A DNA stretch of 42,928 bases, taken from the NCBI GenBank assembly GCA_003141415.1, contig PLLX01000188.1, positions 17,672 to 60,599 of the forward strand, written 5' to 3'. Positions within the stretch are counted from its first letter, which is position 1, and each line of letters starts with the position of its first letter. The position numbers and the translations under genes were made by a program. This DNA is from Bacteroidales bacterium. Lineage in GTDB: Bacteria > Bacteroidota > Bacteroidia > Bacteroidales > VadinHA17. This document shows positions 8,949 through 19,881 of this stretch, in pieces. Below the pieces are notes generated by a model that saw only the letters and a program-made list of their open reading frames with translations, was not told where the DNA came from and searched no databases.

Positions 8949-9608
8949 TTATAGTCTACCTGCATCAATTTCCAGTATAATTGATTCGATTAGGGCGTCA
9001 TCACCATAGGCATCATATTCCTCTTTAAGGTTTGTCCCGAAAATACGGGCAACCCCCTGCCAGAAAGCAGCTGCAAGCTTTCCACGGTAATCTTTTATAA
9101 GTGTGTACGATGTATTTTGCGTCTCCCTGTCAATCAGTTTAATAAGCAAGCGTCCCTGCGTGATTGTCATCTCACGCATATCGCCTTCATAATTTGCAAA
9201 TACATCCTTTTCCACTTTTTTCATATAATCTTTACGTTCCTGATCAGTTTTTATATTATTCATATCCTCATTAACCTTGGATAACCTGTTCCTCACAATT
9301 AATGCATAAGGATAAACTTTCTTCAGGTTATTGACAAGCCGTTCGTATTTACGGAAATCGCTTTTTTTAGGAAACGTAGGATGGGCATAAACCGTCACTT
9401 CCTTAATTTCCACTTCAGGCAATGTCACACCATCCCTTTTCACCTTCTGCAAGAGGAAAGTTTTTCCCTGCAGAGTGTCATTCCTCTGTTTCAATGAATC
9501 AATCTGTCCTGTGGAAACAGCGACATAAAGAAAGAATACCATTATTGCAGATATTAGTCTCACAAACAGATTTTTTGCAAATGTATCAAATTCCGGGCCA
9601 CATCTCAT
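8949..9608 (-). CDS. Exported DUF4294 family protein
   Basis: The body matches the DUF4294 family found in Bacteroidota: 'VTLPEVEIKEVTVYAHPTFP' then 'FRKYERLVNNLKKVYPYALI' and a charged helical C-terminus. Function is unknown. The start is uncertain. The longest ATG frame begins at 9608 (219 residues), but a signal-peptide-like run only begins near residue 16, at a GTG codon (RLISAIMVFFLYVAVSTGQ), with an ATG at residue 23. A perfect -7 box TACATTTG lies inside the first codons of the long frame, which also favours a later start. A periplasmic location is inferred from the signal. Confidence 0.85.
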   Translation of the reverse strand: MRCGPEFDTFAKNLFVRLISAIMVFFLYVAVSTGQIDSLKQRNDTLQGKTFLLQKVKRDGVTLPEVEIKEVTVYAHPTFPKKSDFRKYERLVNNLKKVYPYALIVRNRLSKVNEDMNNIKTDQERKDYMKKVEKDVFANYEGDMREMTITQGRLLIKLIDRETQNTSYTLIKDYRGKLAAAFWQGVARIFGTNLKEEYDAYGDDALIESIILEIDAGRL

Positions 9609-9661
9609 TATCCCGGGAGATGCTTTTATGTATCAGAAGATGTGGAAAACCTTGTCTCCGG

Positions 9662-9692
9662 TTTGAATTACATTTTTTAAAAAGTAAATTTG
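9662..9692 (+). promoter_or_regulatory. Bacteroidota-type promoter for the DUF3267 gene
   Basis: TTTG (9662-9665), 19 bases, TAAATTTG (9685-9692): a perfect match to the -33/-7 consensus. Transcription would begin near 9697, only about 10 bases before the ATG at 9707, which implies a very short leader. It also shows that the in-frame extension upstream to 9422 is not part of the gene. Confidence 0.72.
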
Positions 9693-9706
9693 TTAAAAGT
9701 ATTTTT

Positions 9707-10327
9707 ATGGCATTTTCAGTGGAAGATCTAGACGATCAGAAAAGATTCAGGCTATTTCTGACAATTCCTTACAAGAACCTGATTCAGTTTGTATTTGAGT
9801 ATTTGAAGAAAAAATCAGGACTTACATTTCTCTTCTGGTCTCTTTGTCTCTTGTTTCTGTGCATTACAATTTTTATAAGAATAAATGTTGCAGGAAACTT
9901 TCCGATAACTGACATTATTCTTCATTCTGCCATCGGTTTAATAATTTTACCTTTAATATGCATTCCGGTTCATGAGTTTTTACACATTATACCTTATTAC
10001 CTCTCTGGAGCAAAAGATATCAGAGTTGGTATGGATCTTAAACAATACCTCTTTTACGTGACCGCTCACAGGTATGTAGCCACACCACTTCAGTTCAGTA
10101 TTGTGGCAGTGGCGCCCTTCCTTATCATAAGTGCAGGAATGTCATTTCTTGTCCTTTATCTACCCGGATTGTGGAAATGGAGTTTTTCGCTCTTTCTGTT
10201 TGTTCATGCAACAATGTGTGCGGGCGATTTTGCATTGCTGAATCTATATTTCCTGAACAGAGATAAAAAGATCTACACCTGGGATGATATTGATAAAAAA
10301 GAGGCTTATTTTTATGAAAAATTATAA
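9707..10327 (+). CDS. DUF3267 family membrane metalloprotease-like protein
   Basis: 206 residues starting at the ATG at 9707. The open frame extends further upstream, but that part overlaps the divergent DUF4294 gene and lies before the promoter. About four membrane segments are visible, near residues 39-58, 70-88, 125-150 and 155-180. The second runs into HEFLH (residues 89-93), a zincin HExxH motif, followed by 'YYLSGAKDIRVGMDL' and a conserved 'APF'. DUF3267 proteins are putative site-2-like membrane zinc proteases; the substrate is unknown. The serine hydrolase follows 87 bases later on the same strand. Confidence 0.88.
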   Translation: MAFSVEDLDDQKRFRLFLTIPYKNLIQFVFEYLKKKSGLTFLFWSLCLLFLCITIFIRINVAGNFPITDIILHSAIGLIILPLICIPVHEFLHIIPYYLSGAKDIRVGMDLKQYLFYVTAHRYVATPLQFSIVAVAPFLIISAGMSFLVLYLPGLWKWSFSLFLFVHATMCAGDFALLNLYFLNRDKKIYTWDDIDKKEAYFYEKL

Positions 10328-10414
10328 TAGAATGAAATTCATTAAATAATAAAAAGAAAATATGACTATCGAAAATCATTTCGTCTATACCCGATACTCA
10401 TTGAAGATAATATC

Positions 10415-11935
10415 ATGAAAAGGTTAATCACTTCAATTTCGGCTTTCATAGTAATTTCCGTTTCGGTCCTCAATTCGCAGGTATCTAAAGAGGATATTGC
10501 AAAAATAGATGAAATTGTTAAAAAAGCGTTTGAAGTATTCAAACCTACCGGTCTCGCAGTAGCTGTGATGAAGGACTCCGCAATAATTTATCATCAGGCG
10601 CTCGGGTTCAGCAATGCAGAAGTAAGGAAACCTGTAAAAACGACTTCACTCTTCAATATTGCGTCCTGCTCAAAAGCATTTACAGCGCTTTCAATAGGCA
10701 TACTAGTTGATGAAGGAAAACTGAAATGGACCGATAAGGTAATTGATTACTTTCCTGAGTTCAAACTGGCAGATGATTATATCACAAAAGAGATGACTGT
10801 CGAGGATCTGCTTTGCCACCGTTCAGGACTAGGCACTTTTTACGGCGATCTTCTTTGGTACAATACAACATATACTGATGAGGAGGTCATGAAAAGAATG
10901 CGCAATGAACCAATTACCAGAAGATTTGGCATTGAATTCGGTTATCAGAACATTATGTTTATGATTGCCGGGGATCTTGTTCAGAAAATATCCGGATTGA
11001 CCTGGTCGGAGTTTGTCGAGTCAAGGATCTTTACACCTCTTGGAATGCTCCAATCACGTCCATCAAATGATGAACTATCTAAAGATCAAGACATTGCATT
11101 TGGTCATCTTAATAATAAAGTTCTTGATATTTATGATTTCACTGCTGCCAAACCTGCCGCAGCAATATATTCGAATGTTGATGAATTGAGTATATGGACA
11201 GCGCTCCTTCTTAACGATGGTGCCTGCAAAGGACACAGAATCATTTCAAGAGCCTCCCTTAACAGGATAATGGAGCCACATACAATTCTTGGTGCAAGTA
11301 GCATGCAAAAACAACATGGAATTAATTTCTTTATGTATGGACTGGGCTGGTTTATTTATGATTACAATGGTAAAAAAATTGTTGAACACGATGGTGGTAT
11401 GCCCGGATATATAAGCAAAGTAACAATGATCCCTGACCAGAAAATCTCAATAATAATATTGAATAACGGGAACGATGGATTTGTCGACAATGCATTAAGA
11501 GGCGCCCTTATGGATATCCTTGTAAAAGGAAAAGATTTTGACTGGATTGGCGAATATTCGAGTATTAAATCCCAATCGGAGGCTTATGAGCAATCCAGCA
11601 ATAAACAGCGGCTGGAAAGCCGGGTGACCGGAACAAAACCATCACTGTCACCTGATGGGTATACTGGTATTTTTCGTGATAAATGTTATGGGGATGCGGA
11701 AGTTTCATTGGATTCCGGAAAACTCAGGTTAACTTTTTTACCTGCCAGGACAGTTTTCACAGGAGAACTTGAACACTGGCATTACGATACTTTTAAAGTT
11801 GTCTTCAATGATAAGTTCCTGACATTTGGTCTTATTACTTTCAGCTTTAATTCATCTGGTAAAGTAACCGCCTTCAAAATTGATCTGCCCAGTAACGATT
11901 TCCATTTCTGGAATCTGGATTTCAGGAAGATTTAA
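10415..11935 (+). CDS. Exported serine beta-lactamase-like hydrolase with C-terminal DUF3471
   Basis: 506 residues with a Sec signal (about 1-21). The class C beta-lactamase/transpeptidase fold shows all three catalytic motifs: SxxK as SCSK (Ser84, Lys87), YxN as YQN (177-179) and HxG as HDG (325-327). The C-terminal part 'DGYTGIFRDKCYGDAEVSLD' resembles DUF3471, which often follows this domain. Likely a periplasmic esterase or D-aminopeptidase-like enzyme acting on peptides or esters; real antibiotic resistance is not implied. Probably transcribed after the DUF3267 gene, as no separate promoter was found. Confidence 0.92.
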   Translation: MKRLITSISAFIVISVSVLNSQVSKEDIAKIDEIVKKAFEVFKPTGLAVAVMKDSAIIYHQALGFSNAEVRKPVKTTSLFNIASCSKAFTALSIGILVDEGKLKWTDKVIDYFPEFKLADDYITKEMTVEDLLCHRSGLGTFYGDLLWYNTTYTDEEVMKRMRNEPITRRFGIEFGYQNIMFMIAGDLVQKISGLTWSEFVESRIFTPLGMLQSRPSNDELSKDQDIAFGHLNNKVLDIYDFTAAKPAAAIYSNVDELSIWTALLLNDGACKGHRIISRASLNRIMEPHTILGASSMQKQHGINFFMYGLGWFIYDYNGKKIVEHDGGMPGYISKVTMIPDQKISIIILNNGNDGFVDNALRGALMDILVKGKDFDWIGEYSSIKSQSEAYEQSSNKQRLESRVTGTKPSLSPDGYTGIFRDKCYGDAEVSLDSGKLRLTFLPARTVFTGELEHWHYDTFKVVFNDKFLTFGLITFSFNSSGKVTAFKIDLPSNDFHFWNLDFRKI

Positions 11936-12029
11936 GTTGAAGAGTTGAAAAGGTGTGGAGTTAAGAAAAGGGTTAATTAAATTATATAATATAACCTATT
12001 TATAACTTAAAACCTTTCAACTTATCAAC
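11936..12029. repeat. Long imperfect inverted repeat between convergent genes
   Basis: The left arm starts GTTGAAGAGTTGAAAAGGT right after the serine hydrolase stop. The right arm ends ACCTTTCAACTTATCAAC, its imperfect reverse complement. The arms continue inward through 'AGTTAAGAAAAGGGTTA' and 'TAACCTATTTATAACTT' to an AT-rich centre near 11986. As RNA it could fold into a stem of about 40 pairs and end transcripts from both sides (serine hydrolase and GH2). Confidence 0.65.
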
Positions 12030-12042
12030 CGCTTAACCTAAT

Positions 12043-15366
<3,324 letters not shown>

Positions 15367-15407
15367 TCATCCCGTTATGCCTGATGGTGACTGAAAAAAC
15401 AAAATAA

Positions 15408-16010
15408 TCAGTCAACCCCAAGAAGTTTTTTAACAATGAGGATATCTTCCGGAGAATTAATGTTTGTGAAGATGCTTTTGTATTTTTCGGATCCTTCAAT
15501 TTGCAGATAGTGCGCATCTACCTTTTTTAAAAACTCCCGGATCGCATAATCATTATCTCCCAAAAGATAATCTTCGAGAGTTTTTATTAGAGTTCTCTTA
15601 TAAATTCCATGGAGTGGTTCGATATATTGATCAATCTTAGGGATTAGAACCTCGCAATTATTGGTGTTGTAAAAACCTATCTGCTTGACAATAAGTTCCT
15701 TGGCGAGCAGAGGCATGTCTCCTGCAACAACAAAAAGTGCCTCTCTGTCAGATCCTTTCATTGCAGAGTGGATGCCACCAAGAGGGCCTTTATCCAAAAA
15801 CTGATCACCAATGATTTTGCAGCTACTAAGTTCTTTATATTCGCAAGGTGTGTTTGTCACAATTACTATCTCATCGAAAATATCACCTATTGTTTCAATA
15901 ATCCTTGAAATAATTGTCCGGCCATCAATGACAATTTTTGCTTTTATTAAGCCATTAAATCTCTTACTGGCACCGCCTGCAAGTATCACCCCTGAAATAT
16001 TATGAATCAT
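15408..16010 (-). CDS. mobA: Molybdenum cofactor guanylyltransferase-like nucleotidyltransferase
   Basis: 200 residues, cytoplasmic. The start 'GVILAGGASKRFNGLIKAKI' is the LAGGxSxRF nucleotide-binding motif, followed by 'ISRIIETIGDIFDEIVIVTN', 'DQFLDKGPLGGIHSAMKGS' and 'FVVAGDMPLL', where the Asp binds metal. MobA attaches GMP to molybdopterin. The family resemblance is clear, but no other molybdenum-cofactor gene is nearby, so another NTP-sugar-type substrate remains possible. The usual 'RFGxDK' is 'RFNGLIK', slightly unusual. Confidence 0.85.
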   Translation of the reverse strand: MIHNISGVILAGGASKRFNGLIKAKIVIDGRTIISRIIETIGDIFDEIVIVTNTPCEYKELSSCKIIGDQFLDKGPLGGIHSAMKGSDREALFVVAGDMPLLAKELIVKQIGFYNTNNCEVLIPKIDQYIEPLHGIYKRTLIKTLEDYLLGDNDYAIREFLKKVDAHYLQIEGSEKYKSIFTNINSPEDILIVKKLLGVD

Positions 16011-16309
16011 CGGAACAATCCTGTTATTACGCTATTTTTATAAATATCAATATTTTTAGCAGAAGGGTTATTTGGGAAACCGGGCATTCTCATTATTGTA
16101 CCTGCTATCGGTCCATTGTTGGCTTCCTGGGCAAATTCAATTTCCTTTTTTATTAAAACTGTTATTAAATTCAATGGGAGAAATCAACTTTTTTTGCACA
16201 ATTTCAGTTTTTTCTGTATATTGAAAAATTAACGTTTTTTTGTCCTTAACAAATGTAAAAAATTAATCCGGGTCATATACAAATCTGCTAATTAACACAT
16301 ATAAATCTG
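16011..16309. other. Gene-free gap between mobA and the DLH-like gene
   Basis: 299 bases between divergent genes. The right half is very AT-rich, with T-runs and several TAAAT/TACAAAT words suitable for a promoter region, but no full -33/-7 pair was found. A TAAATCTG word just before the DLH-like start misses the -7 consensus by one base. A 57-codon open stretch without a start codon is visible on the + strand (about 16060-16230) and is not considered a gene. Confidence 0.6.
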
Positions 16310-17176
16310 ATGATTATGGATAAAAAAATCACTACTCTTTATTCTGACTACAGGCAAGGACGAACAAATCGACGTGATTTTGTCAGAAAACTTGCAATAG
16401 TTGTCGGCAGCACGGCTACCGCTTCGGCTCTGATTCCCATTCTGGATGAAAACAGACTGGGCGCCTTATCATCTGATCAGACAGAACAGGACGTGAAGAC
16501 AGAATTTATAAATTACCCCGGGGAGACGGGCGAAGTGAGGGGATTTCTTGCATGGCCAGAAGCCGGCAAAAAATTTCCTGCGGTGCTGATAATTCATGAA
16601 AACAGAGGTTTGCAGCCTCATATACAGGATGTTACACGTCGAATGGCAAAAGAGGGTTTCCTCGCCCTCGCACCCGATGCACTTTCCCCGCTTGGTGGGA
16701 CACCTGAGAACGATCAGGCAAAAGCTGTCACCATGATTGGTCAGCTTGATACTGATAAGACAGTCAAAGATTTTGTTGCAGCAGTGAAATATCTGAAGAC
16801 ACATCCACTTTCAACCGGGAAGGTAGGCTGTACAGGCTTCTGCTGGGGAGGCGGAATGACCAACCAGGTTGCCGTTAATTCGCCCGATCTTGATGCAGCA
16901 GTTCCTTATTATGGGAAACAACCAACTGCAGAACAGGTTGCGAAGATTAAAGCGCCGATTATGGCCCATTATGCCGGCGACGATGCATTTATAAACCCCG
17001 GGATTCCCGCTTTTGAAGAGGCATTGAAGAAAGACAAAAAGGAATACCAGATATTCATGTACGAAGGGGCCCAGCATGCATTTAATAACGATTCCAATCC
17101 TGAACGGTACAATGAAAAGGCGGCTAAACTTGCGTGGTCAAGAACAATAGCTTTCTTTAAGGAAAAACTGAAATAA
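16310..17176 (+). CDS. Tat-exported dienelactone hydrolase family protein
   Basis: 288 residues. The N-terminus has a twin-arginine signal (NRRDFVRK at about 20-27, then a hydrophobic stretch to 45), so it should be exported folded. The alpha/beta-hydrolase core shows a Cys nucleophile in GFCWGGG (Cys178), the acid in 'YAGDDAFINPG' (Asp224 or Asp225) and the His in 'GAQHAFNND' (His256), the dienelactone hydrolase triad. DLH enzymes cleave enol-lactones, but the exported branch is uncharacterised and no aromatic pathway lies nearby. An ATG two codons later is an equally possible start. Confidence 0.9.
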   Translation: MIMDKKITTLYSDYRQGRTNRRDFVRKLAIVVGSTATASALIPILDENRLGALSSDQTEQDVKTEFINYPGETGEVRGFLAWPEAGKKFPAVLIIHENRGLQPHIQDVTRRMAKEGFLALAPDALSPLGGTPENDQAKAVTMIGQLDTDKTVKDFVAAVKYLKTHPLSTGKVGCTGFCWGGGMTNQVAVNSPDLDAAVPYYGKQPTAEQVAKIKAPIMAHYAGDDAFINPGIPAFEEALKKDKKEYQIFMYEGAQHAFNNDSNPERYNEKAAKLAWSRTIAFFKEKLK

Positions 17177-17179
17177 GAA

Positions 17180-17296
17180 TCACCTTCCAATCCACCCTCC
17201 GTTTCGCAAAGAGGAGGGGGGTAATACACTGTATACTAATTATTTCCCCCTCTTTACAAAGTAGAGAGGGGGAATAAAAGGAATAAAAGGGGGTGA
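17180..17296 (-). repeat. Twin-hairpin intergenic element, copy 2 (inverted relative to copy 1)
   Basis: Bounded by TCACC (17180) and GGTGA (17296). On the reverse strand it matches 3124-3230: TCACCCCCTTTT, hairpin CCCCCTCTCTAC / GTAAAGAGGGGG, core ATACAGTGTATTA, second hairpin. It differs by a tandem duplication of the 9-mer TTTTATTCC. It fills the whole gap between the convergent DLH-like and radical SAM genes and adjoins both stop codons, so it may terminate both transcripts. Confidence 0.75.
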
Positions 17297-17298
17297 GT

Positions 17299-18447
17299 TC
17301 ATCTTGAAGGATCCTGCTTTTTCCAGGCCGTACTTATTGCCTCAACAAACGGCCGGCAATGATTAAAAAAATACTTGTAACCGTTGCAGAGGTAGTTTAA
17401 ACCAGGCTCACCATCAGGAGTCAAAATGAACCTGTTCTTCGGGCATTCCCCGTTACACATCGACCTGACTTCACATTCAATGCAGTATTTGGGAAGTGTA
17501 ACAGATTTAGCCCTGCCAAATGCTTTTTGCCAATCGCTTTCAAGGAAATATGTCAGAGAATGATCCATGATATTTCCAAGAAAATAGTTTTTATTTACAT
17601 AATGGTCGCAGGAATAAAAATCACCGTTATACTCAACAACCGGTACACCACCACAGTTTTTTTTGAAAATACACAATGTATGTTCCTGATCAAATGCAGT
17701 CCGGGCAGCTTCTTCGAAAATCTGGATTTTTATTTCGCCTATATCATTCTCAACCCATTTATCAAATACTGTACTCAGGAAATAACCGAATTCTTCAGAC
17801 GGAACAGAATCTATGCTCACTCCTCTTGTTGAACCAGCTTCAGGTTCGACAAGAGGGATAAAAGTTATATGCTTCGCTCCCATCTGTTTGAAAAAGTCAT
17901 AGATTATAATTGGCTGCTTAACATTTTCAGCATTTACAACACAAAGAATCTCGGGGATAACTCCATATTTCTTCAATAGTTGAAATCCCCTGTTAACCTG
18001 CTGCCAGGTTGACCTATCATATTTTGTACGACGGTAAGTATTATGAAGCTCAGCCGGGCCATCGATACTGATACCAATAATGAAACCCTCTTCAGCAATA
18101 AATCTGCCCCACTCTTCGTCAATAAGTGTCCCGTTGGTCTGAATACCATTTATAATCGTCTTACCGGCTGGTTTATGGACCGATTGAAGGTTGAGAATTT
18201 TCCGGTAGAAATCAATACCTGCAAGTAAAGGTTCACCTCCATGCCATGAAAAATTTATAATATTTTCAGTTGATGCCTGAATATGCTGTAAGATATATTT
18301 TTCAAGGATATCGGCAGACATTCGAAAGTGATCTGTGTGAGGATACAGATTCTTCTTACCAAGATAATAACAATATCTGCAATTGAGATTGCAGGCAGAC
18401 CCTACAGGTTTGGCAAATATCTGAAACTCACGAGATACTGTTTTCAT
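17299..18447 (-). CDS. Anaerobic sulfatase-maturating enzyme-type radical SAM/SPASM protein
   Basis: 382 residues. The radical SAM cluster motif CNLNCRYCYY (Cys19, Cys23, Cys26) is followed by the anSME-like 'INFSWHGGEPLLAGIDFYRK', 'TNGTLIDEEW' and 'EGFIIGISIDGP'. The C-terminal SPASM region has 'CGGVPVVEYNGDFYSCDHYV' and 'CIECEVRSMCNGECPKNRF', the cysteines for two auxiliary [4Fe-4S] clusters. anSMEs oxidise a Ser or Cys in sulfatases to formylglycine in the cytoplasm. No sulfatase is in the window, so the client is elsewhere or is something else. Its first 20 bases overlap the end of the methyltransferase gene, indicating coupled translation. Confidence 0.88.
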   Translation of the reverse strand: MKTVSREFQIFAKPVGSACNLNCRYCYYLGKKNLYPHTDHFRMSADILEKYILQHIQASTENIINFSWHGGEPLLAGIDFYRKILNLQSVHKPAGKTIINGIQTNGTLIDEEWGRFIAEEGFIIGISIDGPAELHNTYRRTKYDRSTWQQVNRGFQLLKKYGVIPEILCVVNAENVKQPIIIYDFFKQMGAKHITFIPLVEPEAGSTRGVSIDSVPSEEFGYFLSTVFDKWVENDIGEIKIQIFEEAARTAFDQEHTLCIFKKNCGGVPVVEYNGDFYSCDHYVNKNYFLGNIMDHSLTYFLESDWQKAFGRAKSVTLPKYCIECEVRSMCNGECPKNRFILTPDGEPGLNYLCNGYKYFFNHCRPFVEAISTAWKKQDPSR

Positions 18448-19837
18448 TACTATCCCATTTTATGATATTTTCTTTCCCGGGTTCTGGAAGGTTCATCCTT
18501 ATACGCCATTCCACAGGAAAATAGTTATTTACCCTGTTACCGATATTATTGACGAATCCAAGGTCTATGCCTTTGTAAGTTACTGTATTCCATCCATTTG
18601 CTGCATTATACAACATAAAATTATCGCGTCTCATGAACGAAAGTGCTTCGGAAAGATTAATTTCGTTTACCGGGAAAGCACCCGTTTTTAATTGGAGCGA
18701 CAAAGCCAGTTCATGCGAAGGAAGATAACTTTTATTCTTGACTATAAATACTTTTGTTCCGGCCTTTACAATTTTAAGATTCTGGTATATTTGAAGGTAA
18801 TCATCCATAGCACATGGAACAGCAATAAGTTCATCGCCCCATTTAAAAAGTCTTTCTTTTGAAAATTGGGTCCAACGTTCTGCAACATCAAGATCATTTT
18901 TATCTGGCCGGAACTCCGTTTTACTCTGGCTTCTCACCGGAACCTTTTCCTGTTGACCGGTTTTCCTGATGGCTGAAATGAAGAAACCTTCTCCCCTCAC
19001 CTTATCGGGGTAAAAGCCATATCCAAAAATACCCTGTAAGTCAATTTCCACAATTCCCTTAAAATCTGACACATCAATCCGGATACATTCTGCAACTTTC
19101 TTATCGATGAACCACTTAATATTTTCTTCATTTTCGCCAGGATTAAATGTGCAGGTACTGTAAACCAGTATACCGTTTTCTTTCAAAGCAGGCCAGACAT
19201 CCATCAGTATCCTCTTCTGTCTTTCAGAGCAATGAATTGTATTCCCTACCGACCATTCCCTGAGAGCTGTTTCTTCCCTGAACATCCCTTCCCCTGAGCA
19301 GGGAGCATCAACTATTATAATATCAAAATAACCTGATAGTCTTCCGAATGCAGCAGGATCATTCTGTGTTACCAGAGTGTTTCCTGAACCCCATTTTGTA
19401 ATTGTTTCAGCAAGAATTACGGCTCTTGACCTGATAGCTTCATTGGCCACCAATAAATTTCGCGGACCAATAATATCAGAAAGGTGAGTACTTTTCCCTC
19501 CCGGAGCTGCACACAAATCGAGTACCTTTAATTTTTCAAATAAATCTGAAGTATGTCTTATTATTTGTTCAAGAAACATACTCGAAGCTTCCTGAGGATA
19601 ATAACACCCGGAATGGAACAGAGGATCAAGAGTGTAAGAGGGACGGGTTTCCAGATAATATCCGTTATTGCACCAGGGAACCGGGTCAGAGTCTGATGGC
19701 TTTTTTCCCCACTTTCCCGGATTGATTCTTATACTAATAGGAGATGATTCTTCCAATGCCTTCAGGAGGGCCTCCGAATCAATGTATTTTTGAGAATAAA
19801 TTCTTTTTATAAATTCTTCAGGAATCATTTTCAGCAT
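18428..19837 (-). CDS. rsmF: RsmF-like 16S rRNA (cytosine-C5) methyltransferase
   Basis: 469 residues from the ATG at 19837. A longer frame would start on a GTG inside a dispersed repeat, so this ATG (or one three codons later) is preferred. NOL1/NOP2/Sun-family motifs are present: 'VLDLCAAPGGKSTHLSD' for SAM, 'VDAPCSGEGMFREE' and 'VYSTCTFNPGENEENI', giving the release and catalytic cysteines near 180 and 229. The C-terminal PUA-like part 'NGWNTVTYKGIDLGFVNNIG' plus 'YFPVEWRIR' fits RsmF rather than RsmB. It modifies cytosine in 16S rRNA using SAM. Confidence 0.88.
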   Translation of the reverse strand: MLKMIPEEFIKRIYSQKYIDSEALLKALEESSPISIRINPGKWGKKPSDSDPVPWCNNGYYLETRPSYTLDPLFHSGCYYPQEASSMFLEQIIRHTSDLFEKLKVLDLCAAPGGKSTHLSDIIGPRNLLVANEAIRSRAVILAETITKWGSGNTLVTQNDPAAFGRLSGYFDIIIVDAPCSGEGMFREETALREWSVGNTIHCSERQKRILMDVWPALKENGILVYSTCTFNPGENEENIKWFIDKKVAECIRIDVSDFKGIVEIDLQGIFGYGFYPDKVRGEGFFISAIRKTGQQEKVPVRSQSKTEFRPDKNDLDVAERWTQFSKERLFKWGDELIAVPCAMDDYLQIYQNLKIVKAGTKVFIVKNKSYLPSHELALSLQLKTGAFPVNEINLSEALSFMRRDNFMLYNAANGWNTVTYKGIDLGFVNNIGNRVNNYFPVEWRIRMNLPEPGKENIIKWDSNENSIS

Positions 19838-19849
19838 TTTAAATCCATT

Positions 19850-19868
19850 AACCACAAAGGTCGCAAAG
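19850..19868 (-). repeat. Copy of the AACCACAAAGGTCGCAAAG word
   Basis: The 19-mer AACCACAAAGGTCGCAAAG lies just upstream of the rsmF-like start and is nearly the same as the terminal words of the element at 515-665. It occurs here as a single end, not a pair. Its GTG creates a false upstream start for the rsmF-like frame. Confidence 0.45.
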
Positions 19869-19881
19869 AATTTCTCCGTTT

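Noticed and set aside
9422-9706. In-frame N-terminal extension of the DUF3267 gene (95 extra codons)
   Set aside because: It overlaps the DUF4294 gene on the other strand, has no protein-like character, and lies upstream of a consensus promoter at 9662-9692.
10415-11935. Antibiotic-resistance beta-lactamase
   Set aside because: The motif set and the DUF3471 tail fit the broad serine hydrolase/esterase group common in Bacteroidota, not a dedicated class C beta-lactamase.
16060-16230. 57-codon open stretch with a hydrophobic run (GILIIVPAIGPLLASW)
   Set aside because: It has no start codon and becomes low-complexity T-rich sequence; it might be a transporter relic, but the signal is too weak to call.
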